The notes: generated from the letters alone by a model not told the origin. 20,788 nt of DNA from Dolichospermum compactum NIES-806 (GCF_002368115.1 NZ_AP018316.1:769673-790460), one strand, 5' to 3'. Positions 7,713-15,336 are shown, counted from the first letter of the stretch. Translations and numbers: made by a program.

Positions 7713-9386
7713 ATGATCGCAAAGTCTAAAAAGTTTCGTTGGCAAAAAACTAAATATTCTACCTTAGCTCGAAAAATAGACATTTTCAGGGCTGCGGCTA
7801 AATTTATGTTATTTCTGTGGTGGGATAGTATTTTTCCTCAAGATTCTTTAGAACATAAGAAAAACCGTGCTACTTGGTTGGTGAATACTTTAATTGATTT
7901 AGGGCCTACTTTTATTAAAATTGGTCAAACTTTGTCAACTCGTGCCGATTTATTGCCTTTAGAATATATAGAAGCTTTGGGAACTTTACAGGATCAAGTT
8001 CCGGCTTTTAGTAGTCAAGAAGCAATTAATATGATTGAATTAGAATTAGGTAAACCTGTGCAATTTATCTATAAAGAATTTGAATTTAATCCTTTGGCTG
8101 CTGCTAGTTTAGGTCAAGTTCATAAAGCGACATTATACTCTAATGAAGAAGTGGTTGTTAAAGTTCAACGTCCGGGTTTAGAGGCTTTATTTAATTTAGA
8201 TTTTAAAATATTATTACAGTTAATTAAGTTTTGCAATACATATTTTGCTGGGGTAAGGAAGTATAATTTACAATCAATCTATAATGAGTTCTTTGATTTG
8301 TTATTTCAAGAAATTGATTATATTCAAGAGGGTAAAAATTCTGATAAATTCAGGGAAAACTTTCATGGATATCCGCGAGTTATTATTCCTAAAGTTTATT
8401 GGCAATATACGACAACGAAGATATTAACTTTAGAATATAAACCAGGAATTAAAATCAATGATAAGGCAGCTTTGGAAGCTTGTGGAATTAATATTCATAA
8501 GGTAAATGAAACGGGGATTTGTTGTTATTTGAAGCAACTATTACAAGATGGTTTTTTTCAAGTTGATCCCCATCCAGGGAATATGGCAGTCAATCCAGAT
8601 GGGAGTATTATCTTCTACGATTTTGGCATGATGGCAGAAATCGGAACTTTGAATAAGGAGGAGATGATTAAAACTTTTTTTGCTATTTTAAAAAAGGATA
8701 GTAATGAAGTAGTAAATACTTTAATGAGGATGGGATTACTTGAACCTATCCCAGATATGACTCCAGTAAAAAGATTAGTCACATTTTTATTAGATAAATT
8801 CACCGATAAACCTTTAGATGTTAAAGCATTGAGTGAGGTAAAAATTGAACTTTATGAAATGTTTGAACAGCAACCATTTCGCTTACCTGCTCAAATGACA
8901 TTTATTTTAAAAGCCATAACCACATTAGATGGTATTGCCAGAACTTTAGAGCCTCAATATAATCCTACAGTATTATCCCAAACATTTATCAAAAGTCTAG
9001 CAGTCACAAAAAGTAAAGGAAATACTCTCGCTCAATTAAGCCATCAAGCTAGGGATTTTATTCAATATCAACTGACAAAACCGAATAAAACGGAAGTTTT
9101 AGTGAAAAAATTAGCAGAAAGAATTGAAAGGGGAGAGTTACAATTAAGAGTTAAAAATGTTGAAAGCGATAGCATCTTAGGACAAATTTATCTAGCCATC
9201 AAAACCTTAATTTATGCTTGTTTAACAGGATTTAGTCTATTGACGGGTTTAATCTTGATCATTGTCAATTATCATAATTGGGCGATCGCCATTTTTTGTG
9301 TATGTGCTTTTTGTCTATATTTATTAGTTAAATCCTTAATGAAATTAGCAGTGATAGAGAAAATAGAAAAAATGGGCAAAAAGTAG
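7713..9386 (+). CDS. ABC1/AarF (UbiB-like) atypical kinase family protein
   Basis: The 557-aa protein has the complete ABC1 set: the KxGQ motif in FIKIGQTLSTR, the alanine-rich AAASLGQVH loop replacing a P-loop, the lysine strand VVVKVQRPG, the EIDY segment, the catalytic loop GFFQVDPHPGNM and YDFGMM for metal binding. Two hydrophobic segments near the C-terminus (GFSLLTGLILIIVNY and a second) should anchor it in the membrane. The family supports ubiquinone synthesis in bacteria and prenylquinone or lipid metabolism in plastids and cyanobacteria (family knowledge). The exact role of this paralogue is not known. I choose ATG 7713; a TTG at 7701 adds only four residues. Neither start has a clear ribosome site. 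It is unusually AT-rich and convergent with the sensor kinase. Confidence 0.92.
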   Translation: MIAKSKKFRWQKTKYSTLARKIDIFRAAAKFMLFLWWDSIFPQDSLEHKKNRATWLVNTLIDLGPTFIKIGQTLSTRADLLPLEYIEALGTLQDQVPAFSSQEAINMIELELGKPVQFIYKEFEFNPLAAASLGQVHKATLYSNEEVVVKVQRPGLEALFNLDFKILLQLIKFCNTYFAGVRKYNLQSIYNEFFDLLFQEIDYIQEGKNSDKFRENFHGYPRVIIPKVYWQYTTTKILTLEYKPGIKINDKAALEACGINIHKVNETGICCYLKQLLQDGFFQVDPHPGNMAVNPDGSIIFYDFGMMAEIGTLNKEEMIKTFFAILKKDSNEVVNTLMRMGLLEPIPDMTPVKRLVTFLLDKFTDKPLDVKALSEVKIELYEMFEQQPFRLPAQMTFILKAITTLDGIARTLEPQYNPTVLSQTFIKSLAVTKSKGNTLAQLSHQARDFIQYQLTKPNKTEVLVKKLAERIERGELQLRVKNVESDSILGQIYLAIKTLIYACLTGFSLLTGLILIIVNYHNWAIAIFCVCAFCLYLLVKSLMKLAVIEKIEKMGKK

Positions 9387-9436
9387 CCGATTTTAGCTAT
9401 TCAAGGTTAATGTCTAACTTCTTTCCTCCTCCTAAA

Positions 9437-9478
9437 TCCTAACTCCTAACTCCTGACTCCTAACTCCTAACTCCTCCC
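9437..9478. repeat. Heptamer tandem repeat (TCCTAAC)
   Basis: Four TCCTAAC units plus one TCCTGAC variant (9437-9471) are followed by a degenerate TCCTCCC. The array lies between two convergent genes and ends 3 bases from the stop of the sensor kinase at 9482. Heptamer arrays of this type are typical of Nostoc/Anabaena chromosomes. Confidence 0.85.
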
Positions 9479-9481
9479 ATA

Positions 9482-10804
9482 TCAGCTAATTGGAGTCAAA
9501 GATAAAGGAAGAGTGAGTGTAAAACTAATTTCACTCAGTTGAGAATCGGGAATAGGAATACTCTCCACAGTAATTACCCCATTGAGATGTTGCACTAAAG
9601 ACTTCACCAAAGCCAGTCCTAAACCAGTTCCAGGAGTCCAGCGCCCTTTACCACGCCGAAATTTATCGAAGATATAAGCCGCTTCTTCTTCAGATATTCC
9701 CCGTCCGGTATTTGTTACCTTAATAATAACCTGATCAAGTTTCCCAGTCACTTGGGGAGTGACTTCTACGCGGACGGTTGTATCATGCTCCGAGTATTTA
9801 CAGACATTGGTTAATAATTCTTGTATAATCCGGTCAAAAGTCTCGACTTCTGTTTGTAACTTTAAAGGCTGATTCGGTAGTTCTACTACAATACGTAATT
9901 CTTTATCTGTAAGTTGTTGATCAAAAGACGTGAGGAGGGTTTGAATTTTAGCATTTAAGTCCAGACTTTCAAATTGCGGAAATTCTTGATGAGATTCTAG
10001 TTTTTGCAGGGTTAACAGGTCGTTAATTAAGTTAATTTCTTTAGTACATTCTGACTCTAAGATGTTTAAATATCGGTTTTGACGTTCTGGAGATATTCCT
10101 GGTAAACGTAAATTACGGATAGACATAAGCATATTTGTCAGAGGATAACGCAAGCGATCGCTAATATTGCTCACAAATTCATCTTTAAGTTCATTTAATT
10201 GTTGTAGTTGCTCTACGTATTGCCTAGTTCTTTCATACAATTTTGCTTGAACTTCCAAACTGCGATTGAGTTGTTCAGTCCGTTCATCTACCAAAGTTTG
10301 CACTTGTCGCAATGTTTGGGATTGAATAACAGCATCACTTAATTGAGCGCAAAGCATTTCTATTAAATTTAAGTCTGTTGTTTCCCAATTACGAGTAGTT
10401 GCTTGCTGTAAAACTACAAATCCTAAAACCTTACCTTGACTTTCCAATGGCATTAATATTGTATGAGGAAACTCTGTAATGGCAAATAAAGGAGCAGAAT
10501 TACTAGTATTTTCATCTTCACAATTATGAGTCATGATAGGTTTTCCTGGATCTGTAAATAGAAGTTGACATAAACTACAATCAGACACCCAGAAAGACTG
10601 ATCTAATTTATCTAGTTCACTAATAGCAGTAGTATGTATTTTTTTCGTCCATGCTCCTACTAAAGTTGCTTTCACCTTGGGTATTTGCTGCTGGGGAAGT
10701 TTTCTAAATAATGGATCTGCATATTTAAATAAAATTAGTAATCCCCGATCTGCTTCTAGTGCTTCAGCAGTGGAGCTAATCACCAACTGAAGCATTTGAT
10801 TCAA
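9482..10804 (-). CDS. GAF-domain sensor kinase-like protein lacking the phospho-acceptor His
   Basis: With TTG 10804 as start the protein has 440 aa. Residues 1-160 form a GAF-like sensor domain (STAEALEADRGLLILF..., ending LCAQLSDAVIQSQ), 165-208 a coiled coil, 209-270 a HisKA-like dimerisation helix and 285-440 an HATPase domain. The N-box is ELLTNVCKYS (N333), the G1 box NTGRGI (365-370), the G2 box GTGLGLAL (392-399). The H-box reads NISDRLRYPLTNM, so the usual His is Asp216. ATP binding looks possible, classical autophosphorylation does not. The frame stays open and coding-like for 84 bases upstream of the TTG (to a TAG at 10889-10891) but offers no ATG, GTG or TTG there, so the true N-terminus is uncertain and could be truncated. 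No partner response regulator is next to it. Confidence 0.88.
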   Translation of the reverse strand: MNQMLQLVISSTAEALEADRGLLILFKYADPLFRKLPQQQIPKVKATLVGAWTKKIHTTAISELDKLDQSFWVSDCSLCQLLFTDPGKPIMTHNCEDENTSNSAPLFAITEFPHTILMPLESQGKVLGFVVLQQATTRNWETTDLNLIEMLCAQLSDAVIQSQTLRQVQTLVDERTEQLNRSLEVQAKLYERTRQYVEQLQQLNELKDEFVSNISDRLRYPLTNMLMSIRNLRLPGISPERQNRYLNILESECTKEINLINDLLTLQKLESHQEFPQFESLDLNAKIQTLLTSFDQQLTDKELRIVVELPNQPLKLQTEVETFDRIIQELLTNVCKYSEHDTTVRVEVTPQVTGKLDQVIIKVTNTGRGISEEEAAYIFDKFRRGKGRWTPGTGLGLALVKSLVQHLNGVITVESIPIPDSQLSEISFTLTLPLSLTPIS

Positions 10805-11011
10805 CTCTAATTTACTGCGATTGAGGACAGTTAATTGTTGAATTAAATTTTGAGCTTGTGTGAACCTGGCATTTAGGATATCCTGTCTCTAACTAGATAT
10901 AAACCGTAATTTCTCTATAATTAACCTAGAAATATCAACTTTTACATCCGAATTAACACGGGAAACCTGACCTAATCCGTACAATTGTCTTAAATAAAAC
11001 TAAAAATTAGG

Positions 11012-11048
11012 ATTTTACCCAGTTACTAAGGTAGCGGCTGGGTAAAAT
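11012..11048 (-). terminator. Terminator hairpin after the RHH-like gene
   Basis: ATTTTACCCAG (11012-11022) pairs perfectly with CTGGGTAAAAT (11038-11048), an 11-bp stem with a 15-base loop. It ends 16 bases past the stop of the gene at 11065-11400. On minus it is followed by CCTAATTTTT, a weak U-run. Confidence 0.65.
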
Positions 11049-11064
11049 TAACTAAAACTGCCGA

Positions 11065-11400
11065 CTAATCAACCAAACTTTCGAGACTCAGAGGAACCAT
11101 ATCACCATTCCTAGTCAATCCTAATAACATTGACTGTTGCGATTCAATTAATTTACCTGTCAGGACACAGCGCTCATCTTGTTGTGCCACAGCAGCAATA
11201 CTAGCGCGAATATCAGATTTAGAAAAACGGGGTTTCCATTCACCTGATTTTTGCTGGATATAATTCCAGAGTATATCTCGAATTAAAGACTGATATCCCT
11301 GATTGCCGGCGATATCTTTGAGTTTCTCCTTCAGTTCCCGTTCTAGACGGATACTAGTAACTTCCATATCAGTTGTTGGGGTGCGTGTAATGGTCTGCAT
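11065..11400 (-). CDS. Small ribbon-helix-helix-like protein, function unknown
   Basis: The 111-aa protein begins at ATG 11400 with AAGGAG eight bases upstream. Residues 13-52 (EVTSIRLERELKEKLKDIAG, then YQSLIRDILWNYIQ) have the beta-strand plus two-helix pattern of a ribbon-helix-helix DNA-binding fold. The second half (ERCVLTGKLIESQQSMLLGL) is a separate small domain I do not recognise. A DNA-binding regulator is a reasonable inference, not shown. It is divergent from the HNH gene, with a 401-base gap that carries a structured leader. A stem-loop follows its stop. It is not obviously part of a toxin-antitoxin pair, since no partner gene adjoins it. Confidence 0.75.
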   Translation of the reverse strand: MQTITRTPTTDMEVTSIRLERELKEKLKDIAGNQGYQSLIRDILWNYIQQKSGEWKPRFSKSDIRASIAAVAQQDERCVLTGKLIESQQSMLLGLTRNGDMVPLSLESLVD

Positions 11401-11688
11401 AATTTTTTCTCCTTATAGGTATAGACAGGATAGTAATACAAGTGTAGTATGTTTAAAGGAATGTTCAATAGGTGAAATTTTCTGTGAAATCCATTTATCC
11501 CATCTCTACCTCCTCACAAGCAACCAAATGCCTCGGCAGTTGGGAATTTGCTGCTGCGGACGTGGAGAATTTATTTATGCGCCAGGATAGCCAACATCAA
11601 GGGCAAAGAACAAAAGGCAATTATGATTTTAAATATCCCAGCATGAATTTGCTGAATACAAAACCACAAATAGAGATCAAACGCGGGA

Positions 11689-11713
11689 GGTACAAGCCAA
11701 AAAATGCTGTACC
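11689..11713 (+). ncRNA. Leader hairpin preceding the terminator
   Basis: GGTAC-A-AGC (11689-11697) pairs with GCT-GTACC (11706-11713), closing an A-rich loop, with a bulged A or an alternative GGTACA/TGTACC pairing. Just upstream GCGGG (11683-11687) can pair with CCCGC (11751-11755) of the terminator stem, so an antiterminated fold is conceivable. This is structural inference only. Confidence 0.4.
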
Positions 11714-11746
11714 AAAATAAGACGAAAAACCATCAGGTCAATTGTT

Positions 11747-11786
11747 AACCCCCGCAGTGTCTCAGACAAAAAGCGGGGGTTTTTTT
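11747..11786 (+). terminator. Strong intrinsic terminator upstream of the HNH gene
   Basis: AACCCCCGC (11747-11755) pairs perfectly with GCGGGGGTT (11773-11781), and the run of seven T from 11780 to 11786 follows. It ends only three bases before the ribosome site of the HNH gene. A TTG at 11742 would start translation inside it, so I reject that start. Confidence 0.88.
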
Positions 11787-11801
11787 ATAAGGAGTCAGGC
11801 T

Positions 11802-12320
11802 GTGACAAGCGCAATCCAAGTATTAGAGCAATCTGTGGTCGTGTTTTCCCAGAATTACTTGCCACTATGTCGAGTAAATATCAAGCGGGCGATAGTGTTG
11901 CTAGTCAGCAATAAAGCCGAACCATTGGAATTTTCTACAGAAGACGGCTGGTTAATTAATTCACCTAGATTCGTCCTCTCTGTACCCAAACACATTCGCT
12001 TAAAAATTGCTGCGACGGAACGGATGTGGAAAATTCCCCCAGTGAATCGTCGGGAGGTTTTACGACGAGATCATAGCAGTTGTCAATATTGCGGTATTAA
12101 CAAACAGCTCACCCTAGATCATGTTATACCTCGCTCTAAAGGGGGCAGACATACTTGGGATAACGTAGTCATAGCTTGCGAAAAATGTAATTCTCGCAAA
12201 GGCGATAAAACACCGGCTGAAGCTGGGATGCTGCTGCGGAAATTACCTAAAGCACCTGTTCACCCAACTGTGACATTTGCTGAGAAGTTTTGGATTGATA
12301 TGCAAGCAAACCTGGAATAA
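11802..12320 (+). CDS. HNH endonuclease family protein
   Basis: I start this 172-aa protein at GTG 11802 because AAGGAG lies seven bases upstream (11789-11794) and the longer frame would run through the terminator. Residues 1-90 (SAIQVLEQSVVVFSQNYLPL, then VNIKRAIVLLVSNKAEPLEF) form an N-terminal domain found in a widespread cyanobacterial HNH family. The HNH domain follows: RRDHSSCQYC, then LDHVIPRSKGG, WDNVVIACEKCNSRKG. Two C-x-x-C pairs should hold a structural zinc, and the DH, N and C-x-x-C pattern fits a beta-beta-alpha-metal nuclease. The cellular role of this family is not established; it is not flanked by restriction or CRISPR genes. The next gene starts 16 bases downstream, so the two are likely co-transcribed, below a strong leader terminator. 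Confidence 0.88.
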   Translation: MTSAIQVLEQSVVVFSQNYLPLCRVNIKRAIVLLVSNKAEPLEFSTEDGWLINSPRFVLSVPKHIRLKIAATERMWKIPPVNRREVLRRDHSSCQYCGINKQLTLDHVIPRSKGGRHTWDNVVIACEKCNSRKGDKTPAEAGMLLRKLPKAPVHPTVTFAEKFWIDMQANLE

Positions 12321-12336
12321 CAGGAGAGCAAGAGGA

Positions 12337-12726
12337 ATGCTGAAATTAAATTACACCGATAACAGTTTTTATTTAGAGTGTCTCACTCAATCTCTCGAAG
12401 AATGGGTAGCGCAAAGAGTGATTTTGGCACTGCGCGTCAGTCAAGCTTTGCGTGTTGAACCCACCACAGCTTCCTTTTTGCTACCTCTTGATTTGCCAGG
12501 AGTAGAAAGACTGAAAGCCGAAGTAAATCGCCATGATAGTAAAATCATGGGCTTATCTAACTGTGATGCTGAATACTTAGAAGTTACCCTAGATGGTTCT
12601 TGGTTATCTCATGATAATGATGATGCTGTAGGTGTATTTGTCACCACTATGAGCTATAGCGCGGAGTTTTTTTTGTATAAACTTTGGCAAGAGTCTCAAG
12701 TTTGTGCTTCTGTGGTCACTGAATAA
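12337..12726 (+). CDS. Conserved-looking cyanobacterial protein of unknown function
   Basis: The 129-aa protein starts at ATG 12337, with AAGAGGA just upstream; a longer frame from 12277 would overlap the HNH gene and is less likely. It is acidic and soluble, with the segments SLEEWVAQRVILALRVSQAL and TTASFLLPLDLPGVERLKAE. I see no signal peptide, membrane segment or catalytic motif. I recognise the style of sequence as cyanobacterial but not a function. It lies 16 bases after the HNH gene on the same strand, suggesting one transcript. Confidence 0.8.
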   Translation: MLKLNYTDNSFYLECLTQSLEEWVAQRVILALRVSQALRVEPTTASFLLPLDLPGVERLKAEVNRHDSKIMGLSNCDAEYLEVTLDGSWLSHDNDDAVGVFVTTMSYSAEFFLYKLWQESQVCASVVTE

Positions 12727-12737
12727 AATCACCAAGG

Positions 12738-12858
12738 AAAGGGAACAGGGAATAGGGAATAGATAAATTTTCTATTTTCCGTTCCCTTTAATGAGTTTCT
12801 AGGGGACTTCCAACTCAAAAAAACCAAAAGTTTCTTGTCGTGCGGGCATCTTGCCCGC
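12738..12858. repeat. Intergenic hairpins between convergent genes
   Basis: Between the 129-aa gene and the deacetylase lies a purine-rich run with GGGAACAGGG and GGGAATA units facing CTATTTTCC and TTCCC (12738-12786), an imperfect hairpin. A short perfect hairpin follows, GCGGGCA (12842-12848) / TGCCCGC (12852-12858). Either could end transcription of both genes. The GCGGGCATCTTGCCCGC unit is a familiar dispersed repeat in Nostocales. Confidence 0.55.
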
Positions 12859-12916
12859 TAATTACCAAGGACAGGCAGGTTGACACTCCCACAAAATCGG
12901 GTAATTTATTTTTCTG

Positions 12917-13744
12917 TCATTTTTCTGTCATGCTTAAAAGTTCAGGAACTGTAACAAATCGGTAGCCTCGCTGTTTGAGTCCGCTGATGATTTCTGGCAA
13001 AGCTTTTACGGTTCTTTCCCGATTTCCACCACCATCGTGCATTAAAACAATAGCCCCTGGTTTAGCATCTCTGAGAACATTTTTAATAAATACTTGATAT
13101 TTTGCACGCGGATCGGTGTCTGCTGAAGTCACTGACCACATGACAACAGAGTTTTTTTGGCTTTTAGCATAAGCAGCTAATCCGTTGTTTAAATAGCCTC
13201 CTGGGGGACGGAAAAAAGATGTTTTGACACCTGTAGTTTGATAAATTAATTCATTTGTTTTTTCAATTTCACTTTTGGCTGTAGCTTCGTCCATCTTGCT
13301 ATACCAATGATGCCAAGTATGATTACCAATAGCGTGACCTTCAGCGACAACTCGTTTACCAATTTCAGGATTTTCTTGCAAAGCACTTCCTACCCAAAAA
13401 AATGTGGCTTTTACATTATTTTGTTTGAGGATATCTAACATTTCTACGGTAGTTTTTGGCCAGGGACCATCATCAATCGTTAAAGCAATGACTTTTTCTT
13501 TGTTGCTGGGTACGACTTTATAAACGGTTTTTGCCTGATATTTAGCAGGAACGGTGAAATTTAGGGTTTCCACTTTAGTTGGTGGTTGTGATTTGAGATT
13601 CACTTGATTGTGAGGAATGGCAACCTTTAAAGACTCACTATTGGTTTTTAATTGAGGTGGATTTTGGTTGCTGCTACAAGCATTTAGAGATAATACTATT
13701 GTGGCAATGCTAATTATTTTTATAATATTAAAATTTGGGGACAT
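12917..13744 (-). CDS. Polysaccharide deacetylase (NodB/CE4) lipoprotein
   Basis: The 275-aa protein begins with a lipoprotein signal: a hydrophobic stretch (IISIATIVLSL) and the lipobox LNAC, with Cys23 as the lipidated residue. After a linker of about 50 residues the NodB domain runs from 84 to 270. It shows ALTIDDGPWP (Asp91, Asp92), the H-x3-H metal site in GNHTWHH (His142, His146), RPPGG (179-183) and VLMHDGGGNRERT. These are all five CE4 motifs, so the enzyme should be active as a metal-dependent deacetylase of peptidoglycan or another N-acetylated cell-envelope glycan; the substrate is not readable. ATG 13744 is the natural start for the signal. It is convergent with the gene before it. 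Confidence 0.93.
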   Translation of the reverse strand: MSPNFNIIKIISIATIVLSLNACSSNQNPPQLKTNSESLKVAIPHNQVNLKSQPPTKVETLNFTVPAKYQAKTVYKVVPSNKEKVIALTIDDGPWPKTTVEMLDILKQNNVKATFFWVGSALQENPEIGKRVVAEGHAIGNHTWHHWYSKMDEATAKSEIEKTNELIYQTTGVKTSFFRPPGGYLNNGLAAYAKSQKNSVVMWSVTSADTDPRAKYQVFIKNVLRDAKPGAIVLMHDGGGNRERTVKALPEIISGLKQRGYRFVTVPELLSMTEK

Positions 13745-13959
13745 AAAGTTGAAGTTCTCTGATATAAGTAGGTTGGCGTTGAAAATTGTCGTTATAGCAA
13801 GGCAAGAGTAAAGAAGGTTTCAGCTATTTTACGTTTCTTTACACAGTTTGGTTTTATTGTGTCCACCTACTTATTGTTTAGAGTTTCAGTCAAAAACTTC
13901 ACGTAATTATGCATAAAAAAACTTAATATTAATAACTTGCTTGTTGGTATTATTTTTAC
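13745..13959. other. Upstream region of the deacetylase
   Basis: This AT-rich stretch between the deacetylase start and the mobile element shows no gene, clear promoter or repeat that I can support. Confidence 0.4.
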
Positions 13960-13982
13960 AGAAGTATCCGGTAAGCGTAAAG

Positions 13983-14004
13983 CTCAGTGGCTAAAGCCGC
14001 TGAG
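13983..14004 (+). repeat. Left-end hairpin of the TnpB element
   Basis: Nine-base-pair subterminal hairpin with loop TAAA (13992-13995). In IS200/IS605 elements such single-strand hairpins are the recognition sites for TnpA (family knowledge). Confidence 0.65.
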
Positions 14005-14058
14005 ATATAAGCGACACGGGCTGTAAAAAAGGCATTCAATCGTGTACTGCTAAATATC

Positions 14059-14088
14059 TTGACAATCTTACGCCATAAATATTAGTAT
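14059..14088 (+). promoter_or_regulatory. Putative tnpB promoter
   Basis: TTGACA (14059-14064) is followed after 18 bases by TAGTAT (14083-14088). A 6-bp inverted repeat ATCTTA (14065-14070) / TAAGAT (14087-14092) overlaps it. The ribosome site GGAGG (14095-14099) lies seven bases before ATG 14107. Confidence 0.55.
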
Positions 14089-14106
14089 AAGATTGGAGGT
14101 AAAAAA

Positions 14107-15270
14107 ATGCTAGTTTTTGAGTTTAAAGTTTATGGAAAATCAGTTCAGCTAACAGCAATAGATGACGCAATTCGGACTGCTCAATTCATTCGGAATAGTT
14201 GTGTTCGGCTATGGATGGATGTTAAAGATACAGGTAAAAACGACTTGCAGAAATATTGTGCTGTACTAGCAGCTAATTTCCCGTTTGCTAATGAACTTAA
14301 TTCGATGGCGCGACAAGCTAGTGCTGAACGAGCATGGTCTTGTATCTCTAGATTTTACGAGAACTGCAAAAAGGGGATTTCTGGTTTAAAGGGATATCCT
14401 CAATTCCAAAAAGATTGTCGTTCTGTTGAATACAAAACATCTGGATGGCGACTTGCAGATAACCGTAAATCTATCACATTTACCGATAAAAAAGGTATTG
14501 GTAAATTAAAAATTAAAGGGACTCGTGACCTGCATTTCTACCAAATCAACCAAATAAAACGAGTAAGATTAATGAAACGGGCTGATGGTTATTATTGTCA
14601 ATTTTGTATTGATGTTAACCGTCAAGAGAATATAGAACCATCAGGAAATACGATTGGGTTAGATGTAGGCTTGAAAGAATACTACACCGACTCCAATGGT
14701 GTAATGATTGAGAATCCTAAATTTCTGCGTATTGGGGAAAAAGTTCTTAAACGTTCGCAACGTCGTGTTTCTAGAAAAATCAAAGGTTCAAAGAATAGGG
14801 GCAAAGCTAGACAGATTTTAGGAAAACGCCACCTCAAAATAAGTAGGAAACGTAAAGACCATGCTGTGAAGTTAGCACGGTGCGTAGTTCAGTCTAACGA
14901 CTTGATAGCCTATGAAGATTTGAGAATTAAAAATCTGGTGAAAAATCATTGTTTAGCCAAGTCTATTAACGACGCATCTTGGTATCAGTTCCGTATCTGG
15001 CTTGAATATTTTGGAAAAGTATTTAAGAGAGTCACGGTGGCTGTTAATCCGCAATATACTAGCGCTGTTTGCTCTAGCTGTGGTGAAGTTGTCAAAAAAA
15101 CCCTATCTACTAGGACACACGCTTGTAAATGCAGTTGTGTAATGGATAGAGATGAAAACGCAGCTAGAAATATCCTTAGTCGAGGATTGAGTACGGTAGG
15201 GCATACCGGAACTTTCATGCTAGACATGAGCAACGCTTTAGGAGACAAGACCTCTATTCAGGCTGGATAA
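14107..15270 (+). CDS. tnpB: TnpB RNA-guided nuclease of an IS200/IS605-type element
   Basis: The 387-aa protein is of full length for compact TnpB. The N-terminal MLVFEFKVYGKSVQ followed by AIRTAQFIRNSCVRLWMD is the family's usual start. The RuvC-like centre is complete: Asp186 in TIGLDVGLKEYYTDSNG, Glu270 in LIAYEDLRIKNL, and the third acidic residue in CVMDRDENAARNIL (347-349). The zinc ribbon has CSSC (322-325) and C-K-C-S-C (340-344). TnpB proteins cut DNA guided by omega-RNA made from the element's right end (family knowledge). Start ATG 14107 has GGAGG seven bases upstream and a promoter-like pair before it. The frame is intact, so the nuclease may be functional even though no tnpA is present. 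Confidence 0.95.
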   Translation: MLVFEFKVYGKSVQLTAIDDAIRTAQFIRNSCVRLWMDVKDTGKNDLQKYCAVLAANFPFANELNSMARQASAERAWSCISRFYENCKKGISGLKGYPQFQKDCRSVEYKTSGWRLADNRKSITFTDKKGIGKLKIKGTRDLHFYQINQIKRVRLMKRADGYYCQFCIDVNRQENIEPSGNTIGLDVGLKEYYTDSNGVMIENPKFLRIGEKVLKRSQRRVSRKIKGSKNRGKARQILGKRHLKISRKRKDHAVKLARCVVQSNDLIAYEDLRIKNLVKNHCLAKSINDASWYQFRIWLEYFGKVFKRVTVAVNPQYTSAVCSSCGEVVKKTLSTRTHACKCSCVMDRDENAARNILSRGLSTVGHTGTFMLDMSNALGDKTSIQAG

Positions 15271-15336
15271 ATCTTGTCTGAGCAAGTCATGTCGTTGATT
15301 AAAGAATTTCAGTGTCTTTATACCTGAGAGTGTCAA
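15200..15336 (+). ncRNA. Predicted omega-RNA scaffold at the right end
   Basis: By analogy with characterised TnpB systems, the guide RNA comes from the 3' end of tnpB and the element's right end. Here AGACAAGA (15243-15250) pairs perfectly with TCTTGTCT (15272-15279), spanning the tnpB stop, and the terminal hairpin 15308-15328 precedes AGTGTCAA. The 5' end is a guess. Bases from 15337 on would act as the guide. Confidence 0.4.

Larger units (their letters stand above)
11401..11801 (+). other. Divergent intergenic region and HNH-gene leader
   Basis: The region separates the RHH-like gene (minus) and the HNH gene (plus). Its right part holds a hairpin (11689-11713) and a strong terminator (11747-11786) upstream of the HNH start, so a plus-strand transcript beginning somewhere in 11401-11680 should end at about 11786. 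A plus-strand frame at 11472-11720 (82 codons, GTG start, no ribosome site, no recognisable motif) is not convincing as a gene. The transcript could be a small RNA or an attenuated 5' leader. Confidence 0.55.
13960..15336 (+). mobile_element. TnpB-only IS200/IS605-type element
   Basis: A single tnpB lies between two hairpin-bearing ends, with no tnpA. At the left, CTCAGTGGC (13983-13991) pairs with GCCGCTGAG (13996-14004) around a TAAA loop, one T-G pair in nine. At the right, TTCAGTGT (15308-15315) pairs with ATACCTGAG (15320-15328) with a bulged C, followed by AGTGTCAA ending at 15336. I recall that tail as a common right end in cyanobacterial elements of this type. The left boundary is not fixed by the sequence and could be anywhere in about 13950-13982. 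Movement would need a TnpA supplied in trans. Confidence 0.7.

Noticed and set aside
11509..11519. CCTCCTCACAA, similar to the conserved Yfr1 core
   Set aside because: It does not match the core ACUCCUCACAC as I know it, and the nearest terminator is over 200 bases away, too far for a Yfr1-size RNA.
11472..11720. 82-codon plus-strand frame in the HNH leader
   Set aside because: No ribosome site, no motif and unlikely composition; better explained as leader or RNA sequence.
11742..11801. TTG 11742 as start of the HNH gene
   Set aside because: The extension would translate through a perfect intrinsic terminator; GTG 11802 has AAGGAG at the right distance.
12277..12336. Longer start of the 129-aa gene
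   Set aside because: Would overlap the HNH gene by 44 bases; ATG 12337 has a good ribosome site.
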